From Hyphomicrobium_A sp035517115 (GTDB lineage: Bacteria; Pseudomonadota; Alphaproteobacteria; Rhizobiales; Hyphomicrobiaceae): DNA of 63,289 nucleotides. The translations under genes were made by a program, and so were the position numbers. The stretch is taken from positions 1-63,289 of the forward strand of contig DATIZL010000020.1 of assembly GCA_035517115.1 (NCBI GenBank), written 5' to 3'. The notes under the pieces were generated by a model. The model worked only from the letters and a program-made list of their open reading frames with translations. It had not been told where the DNA came from and ran no database searches. This document shows, piece after piece, positions 59,800-63,289 of this stretch. How positions within the stretch are numbered: the stretch's first letter is position 1; each line of letters begins with the position of its first letter.

Positions 59800-60114
59800 C
59801 TACGGCTTGACGATGATCTTGCCTTTCATATGCGGGTGCAGGCCGCAAAAATAGCCGATCTCGCCCGCCTTGGTGAACGTCATCGAGAATGTCTCGCCCG
59901 TATCGAGGGGCTTGGAGCGGAACTTGGTCGCGTCCTCGACCACCGAATGGGGAATGTCGTCGGCGTTCTTCCAGGTTACCGTCGTCCCGGGCTTCACCGT
60001 GACCTCAGGCGGATTGAAGGTAAAATTCTCGATCTCGATCGCCGTGTCCTCGGCGCGCGCCGTCCCGCTGAGGAGCAGAAAGGCCGCGACCGCGGCAAGC
60101 CTTAGCGTGCTCAT
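59800..60114 (-). CDS. Periplasmic cupredoxin (blue-copper, pseudoazurin/plastocyanin-like)
   Basis: The 104-residue protein has a signal peptide (about 1-21) and a single cupredoxin domain. Type 1 copper ligands are visible: His (DIPHSVVE), Cys (GYFCGLHP), His (LHPHM, two residues after the Leu) and Met (PHMKGKI). It is probably a periplasmic electron carrier or copper-binding protein. Its gene overlaps the metallophosphoesterase gene by 4 bp (ATGA) and precedes the ECF sigma gene by 37 bp. Its inclusion with a sigma/anti-sigma pair suggests a copper or redox stress response. Confidence 0.9.
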   Translation of the reverse strand: MSTLRLAAVAAFLLLSGTARAEDTAIEIENFTFNPPEVTVKPGTTVTWKNADDIPHSVVEDATKFRSKPLDTGETFSMTFTKAGEIGYFCGLHPHMKGKIIVKP

Positions 60115-61058
60115 CGGTCGGCCAACGCCGTGTCGGTGATCGCCAGCGCCTCCTTCCCTTGCGTGTAGGTGACACTGGTGATGCCGAGCACGCTGCGCAA
60201 TTTCTCAGCCGGCACCAGCATCGGCCCGGGGGAGGGAGCGGTACCTGGTGCCGGCTGCGGGAAGGCCGTCGAGCGTGCCGTGTGGAACGTGACGTTGCCT
60301 TCGACCTTCTGCATGAGCTGGTGGATGTGTCCGTTGAGCACGGTCACGGAGCCGAAGCGCTTCAGGTAGCCGAGCGCGATGGCGGCGTCGTCCGTTCCCC
60401 AGCCCCAAGTCGGATAGACCGACCACAGCGGGATGTGCGCGAAGACGACGATGGGAGTCGAATCCTTCAAGGGCTTGAGATCGTCCTCCAGCCACTCGAG
60501 CTGCTCTTGCCCGAGGAAGCCCAAGCCGCCGGCCTTCAGATTGGCGACGTTGACGAGCCCGATGAAATGCACGCCGTGGTCGTCGAAGCTGTACCAGCCG
60601 CTGCCCTTGGTATTCTTGCCGTAGCGCTCGAGGTAGGCCTTGCCCGTGCCCTCGTCGACGATGTCGTGCTCGCCCGGGACGTAGTGCACCTGTACGCCTG
60701 CGCCGTCGATGAGCTGCGCCGCGTTGTCGAATTGATCGGGCTTCGACAAATGCGTGATGTCGCCGGTGTGCAGCATGAACGCCGGCTTCTGCGGCAGCGC
60801 CTTGATGCGGTCGATGGCCTCTTTCAGCGTGTCGAGCGCATGCGGATTGGCGGGCTTGTCGAAGCCCACGTGGCTGTCGGATATCTGCAGGAACGTGAAC
60901 CCCGATAGGGCCTCGGCCGCGGCGGCGCCGTCGAGCAAGCCGATCGACCTCGGCACGCCGCCGCTCAACCCCCACAGCACGCCCGTGCCCGCCCACAGCA
61001 TGCATTCGAGCGCATGGCGGCGGCTGATGCCGCCTTCGTCATGAGTGTCGTCGGTCAT
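60111..61058 (-). CDS. Tat-exported calcineurin-like metallophosphoesterase
   Basis: The 315-residue protein has a twin-arginine-like leader (ISRRHALECMLW, where the hydrophobic core follows) and the metal motifs of the calcineurin superfamily: ISDSHVG (Asp, His), HTGDITH (Asp), VPGEHDI (the Asn-His position replaced by Glu-His), FAHIPLW (His) and LNGHIHQ (His, His). It is the first gene of the operon that continues with cupredoxin, ECF sigma and anti-sigma. The GEHD change from GNHD removes the usual transition-state Asn, so activity may differ. Confidence 0.88.
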   Translation of the reverse strand: MTDDTHDEGGISRRHALECMLWAGTGVLWGLSGGVPRSIGLLDGAAAAEALSGFTFLQISDSHVGFDKPANPHALDTLKEAIDRIKALPQKPAFMLHTGDITHLSKPDQFDNAAQLIDGAGVQVHYVPGEHDIVDEGTGKAYLERYGKNTKGSGWYSFDDHGVHFIGLVNVANLKAGGLGFLGQEQLEWLEDDLKPLKDSTPIVVFAHIPLWSVYPTWGWGTDDAAIALGYLKRFGSVTVLNGHIHQLMQKVEGNVTFHTARSTAFPQPAPGTAPSPGPMLVPAEKLRSVLGITSVTYTQGKEALAITDTALADR

Positions 61059-61313
61059 GCCGGTCCCCTTTCTGCTGCCCGCATGCGGGCGGTTCGAAAG
61101 GGAGACTCGCGCGGTGATCGGTTTATTCCCGGCGCGCTCTCTCGTTTCCTCTGTTGGGCAGGGTTTGAATCACTCGAAGCATAAGCAGCTCGGCATAAGC
61201 AACTGGCTCGACATCGTTTTTGCGCAATTTAGAGGGAGAGTCCCGGTGAGGCGCCGTATTGCGTTGATCGTTTGCGGGGGAAGACGCGAGCATCAACACG
61301 GGGGGGAACGCCC

Positions 61314-61601
61314 ATGCCGCTCATGTCGGCTGCCGTAGCAGCCATACCTGACGACCACATGCGGGTCGTGCGCTTCGTCATGAAGGACGGGACGAAACCG
61401 GTCGTCGTCATGGTCTCGCACGCGGCTCTCGAGGAGAGCGAGAGCGTGCCGCTGTCCGAATGCGACTACTTCCATCGCTTCAAGCAATATCGCAAGCTGT
61501 TCGAGCAGATGGCGAGCTACAAGTACGACAAGGGCTATGTCGAGGTCGACGGCAGCGTCTGCATCCGGGCGATGGACCTGCCGCTCAACAGTGCGAATTG
61601 A
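61314..61601 (+). CDS. DUF1488-like small protein
   Basis: The 95-residue protein contains RVVRFVMKDGTKPVVVMVSH and ALEES, then FEQMASYKYDKGYVEVDGSV and CIRAMDL. It follows the DUF1488 pattern of about 90-residue proteins in Rhizobiales (short beta strands, then A-S-x-K-Y-D-x-G). ATG 61314 is preceded by GGGGGGAACG. Function unknown; it is cytosolic and stands alone. Confidence 0.7.
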   Translation: MPLMSAAVAAIPDDHMRVVRFVMKDGTKPVVVMVSHAALEESESVPLSECDYFHRFKQYRKLFEQMASYKYDKGYVEVDGSVCIRAMDLPLNSAN

Positions 61602-61667
61602 GAGCCCAGTAGATCTTCCTGTGGCGTCAAAGTGAGTTGCGTCCGCATAGAGCTAGCGGAGGGCAAC

Positions 61668-62000
61668 ATGCGCACCAGTTTTCAAACGTCGCGAGCACTC
61701 TTGGCGGCCCGCGAAGCGGCCGCCGAGCAATTCTTGGCCATCGCCGATGCGATCAAGGAAGAGGCGGGCATACGCGTGCACAGCGTGTGCCCGACGTTGT
61801 CGAGCCGCTGTTGGGCCGGAATGCGCGTCATCGATGCGCCGGAAGGGCGCACCCGGCGCCAGCTTTACGTCTTGGCGCGCGCCTGTGCGCGCGTCGCCTT
61901 GCACAGCACGGGCAAAAACAGGGATGTGCCCGAGGACGCCCTCGATTTTGAGATTGCACGTTGGGCACAGGACGCGCTCGCGCGCTACGGGCTGAGCTAG
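61668..62000 (+). CDS. Hypothetical protein, 110 aa
   Basis: The protein is helical (MRTSFQTSRALLAAREAAAE, QFLAIADAIKEEAGIRVHSV), followed by CPTLSSRCWAGMRV and RRQLYVLARACARVALHSTG. CGGAGGG precedes ATG 61668. There is no signal or membrane segment, and three or four Cys are spread through it. I do not recognise a family. Confidence 0.6.
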   Translation: MRTSFQTSRALLAAREAAAEQFLAIADAIKEEAGIRVHSVCPTLSSRCWAGMRVIDAPEGRTRRQLYVLARACARVALHSTGKNRDVPEDALDFEIARWAQDALARYGLS

Positions 62001-62108
62001 CCGATGCCCTTATGCTCACCTCGGGCACCTCGAGAACTGCGCGCTTAACCATAATTCCACCACCTCGGCGCCGCTACTTGGTGGCGGATCATTGCGAGGG
62101 AGATAGTC

Positions 62109-62618
62109 ATGGTGTTCAGCAGATCCGACCCCAAAAACCTGAAGGTCGTGCCGCCCGAGATCAAGGTGGAGCCGCCGAAGATCCCGACCCCGCCGCAGCT
62201 CGATGGGCGCTCGGTGATCGGCAGCGATCTCTCCATCGAGGGCCCCAGCATCACCATGCGCTGCAAGGGCACCTTGTGCGTCAACGGCAGCATCGAGGCG
62301 AACCTGCACTGCGTGGAGCTGTTGATCGGCGACCAGGGCGTGATCGTCGGCGCCATCGCCGCCAACAAGGTGGCGGTGTCGGGCCGTGTCAACGGCTCCA
62401 TCGTCGGCGACAGCGTCGTGCTGCATTCGACCGCGCACGTCGAGGGGGACATCTCGAGCCGCTCGCTGTCGATCGAGCAGGGTGCAAGCTTCGATGGCCG
62501 CTCGCGCAAGGTGACGGACCCCGCGGAGGTGGCGCCGCAGCTCGAGCCGATGCCGTCGGTCAGCGCGCCCATCTACCACCATTCGTGGGGCGAACGCGCC
62601 ATGACCTCGGGCACGTAA
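62109..62618 (+). CDS. Bactofilin (first of a tandem pair)
   Basis: The 169-residue protein has a Pro-rich N-terminal tail (about 1-33) and a central bactofilin beta-helix (about 36-135): SVIGSDLSIEGPSITMRCKG, then NGSIEANLHCVELLIGDQGV, GAIAANKVAVSGRVNGSIVG and VEGDISSRSLSIEQGASFDG. A disordered tail follows. Bactofilins polymerise without nucleotide into membrane-bound filaments that place proteins at poles or stalks. A second bactofilin gene follows 267 bp downstream on the same strand. GCGAGGGAG lies before ATG 62109. Confidence 0.93.
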   Translation: MVFSRSDPKNLKVVPPEIKVEPPKIPTPPQLDGRSVIGSDLSIEGPSITMRCKGTLCVNGSIEANLHCVELLIGDQGVIVGAIAANKVAVSGRVNGSIVGDSVVLHSTAHVEGDISSRSLSIEQGASFDGRSRKVTDPAEVAPQLEPMPSVSAPIYHHSWGERAMTSGT

Positions 62619-62885
62619 CGCGCCATTGGCGTTGGCCAAGCCGCACTTCGTCTCGCCGCGCTCAATTGCGCCGGGCCTGGATTGTCACGCACCCGACATC
62701 TCCGGGCACGATCGCGCGCGCATCGACGCAGATGATCGCGCCGCGCCGTTGCTGACATCGAGGCCGTCACGCGCGAAAAGAAATTTCCGCGCCGACAAAC
62801 AAAAGCCGCGGATCGATGCGCAACGTGCTCGCGAGCGGGGTAGCACCAAATTCATCACGTACACGTCTTCGACGGAGGTAGATCC

Positions 62886-63289
62886 ATGTTCAGTGCCGAA
62901 CCCAAGCTCACCGACATCAAGCTCGATGCCAACCTTCCCAAGCCGGCGCCGGCACGCACGACCGCGAGCGCGAGCCCGCCTGCCGCGCGCAATCCCTTCG
63001 AGGCCGCAGCCGACGCGGCCAACGGCACCTCCGTCATCGGCACCGACCTCACCATCCTCGGCGACCGCATCACCATCATTTCCAAGAACAAGCTGCAGGT
63101 CGACGGCGACGTGCGCGGCAACGTGCACGGCAAGCACGTGGTCATCACAGAGGAGGGCTCTGTCGTCGGCATGGTGTCGGCGGAGACGATCGAGGTGCGC
63201 GGCGGCGTACGCGGATCGATCCGCGCGGTCAGCGTCAAGCTGCAGTCCTCCGCGCAGGTCGAGGGCGACATCACGCACCAGAAGCTCGC
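62886..63289 (+). CDS. Bactofilin (second of the pair), cut by window end
   Basis: The first 134 codons are present. After an Ala/Pro-rich head of about 45 residues come the bactofilin repeats (SVIGTDLTILGDRITIISKN, KLQVDGDVRGNVHGKHVVIT, GSVVGMVSAETIEVRGGVRG, VEGDITHQKL). GACGGAGGTAG precedes ATG 62886. It is close in design to its neighbour but differs in the head and core, so the pair is an older duplication and may co-polymerise. The C-terminus lies beyond the window. Confidence 0.92.
   Translation, partial: MFSAEPKLTDIKLDANLPKPAPARTTASASPPAARNPFEAAADAANGTSVIGTDLTILGDRITIISKNKLQVDGDVRGNVHGKHVVITEEGSVVGMVSAETIEVRGGVRGSIRAVSVKLQSSAQVEGDITHQKL

Noticed and set aside
1..63289. CRISPR arrays, insertion sequences, prophage genes, rRNA
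   Set aside because: No regularly spaced repeats, transposase or integrase genes, phage structural genes or rRNA segments could be seen on reading both strands.

Overview
The window is GC-rich, densely coding bacterial chromosome. Gene content points to Alphaproteobacteria, order Hyphomicrobiales (Rhizobiales), probably a free-living Hyphomicrobiaceae-like lineage. The main markers are a CtrA master regulator with its co-repressor SciP and the FliJ-like protein usually found beside ctrA in this group, a BA14K-type protein, a PmtA-like phospholipid methyltransferase, a Rhizobium-type thermolabile asparaginase, HisZ with short HisG, and a Flp pilin. No phage, IS element, CRISPR array or rRNA was recognised. 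The genus is inference.

Layout. 1-11 kb: SMR efflux protein, cNMP-binding/patatin protein, small proteins, asparaginase, a Tat-exported beta-helix protein, pyroglutamyl peptidase, MeaB GTPase and a TPR/alpha-beta-hydrolase. 11-20 kb: YiiX-like papain-fold protein, hisZ-hisG, a three-gene macrolide/DevBCA-type ABC exporter operon, two tandem paralogous secreted proteins and an Rrf2 regulator. 20-30 kb: Bfd-like ferredoxin and bacterioferritin, AmpG permease, glycerol kinase, cyclase and FAH hydrolase pair, two VOC proteins, Flp pilin and a small tyrosine phosphatase. 30-36 kb: tRNA-Met, PmtA-like enzyme, MnmA and the sciP / fliJ-like / ctrA cell-cycle block. 36-45 kb: bicupin oxalate decarboxylase, RfbD-like reductase, MBL hydrolase, secreted small proteins, tRNA-Ser and PilZ. 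45-50 kb: an ABC-F (Uup) gene broken by an exact 14-bp tandem duplication, a visibly AT-richer two-gene cassette of unknown function, and rimO. 50-56 kb: large secreted protein, DUF2946 plus outer-membrane channel, creatininase-like and sterol-desaturase-like enzymes. 56.2-58.4 kb: a fluoride-riboswitch-controlled operon (cation:proton antiporter, UspA, DUF190). 58.4-61 kb: metallophosphoesterase, cupredoxin, ECF sigma and anti-sigma operon. 62-63.3 kb: two tandem bactofilins, the second cut by the window end.

Best leads. (1) A fluoride aptamer with an alternative hairpin and intrinsic terminator ahead of an antiporter-UspA-DUF190 operon that carries neither CrcB nor CLC-F. (2) A recurrent palindrome, TGTTCC-N4-GRAACA, about 60-100 bp upstream of several small, mostly secreted or membrane genes scattered over the window, suggesting an undescribed regulon. 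(3) The AT-richer cassette at 47.3-48.0 kb, whose two translationally coupled products share a short repeat motif. (4) The uup tandem-duplication frameshift.
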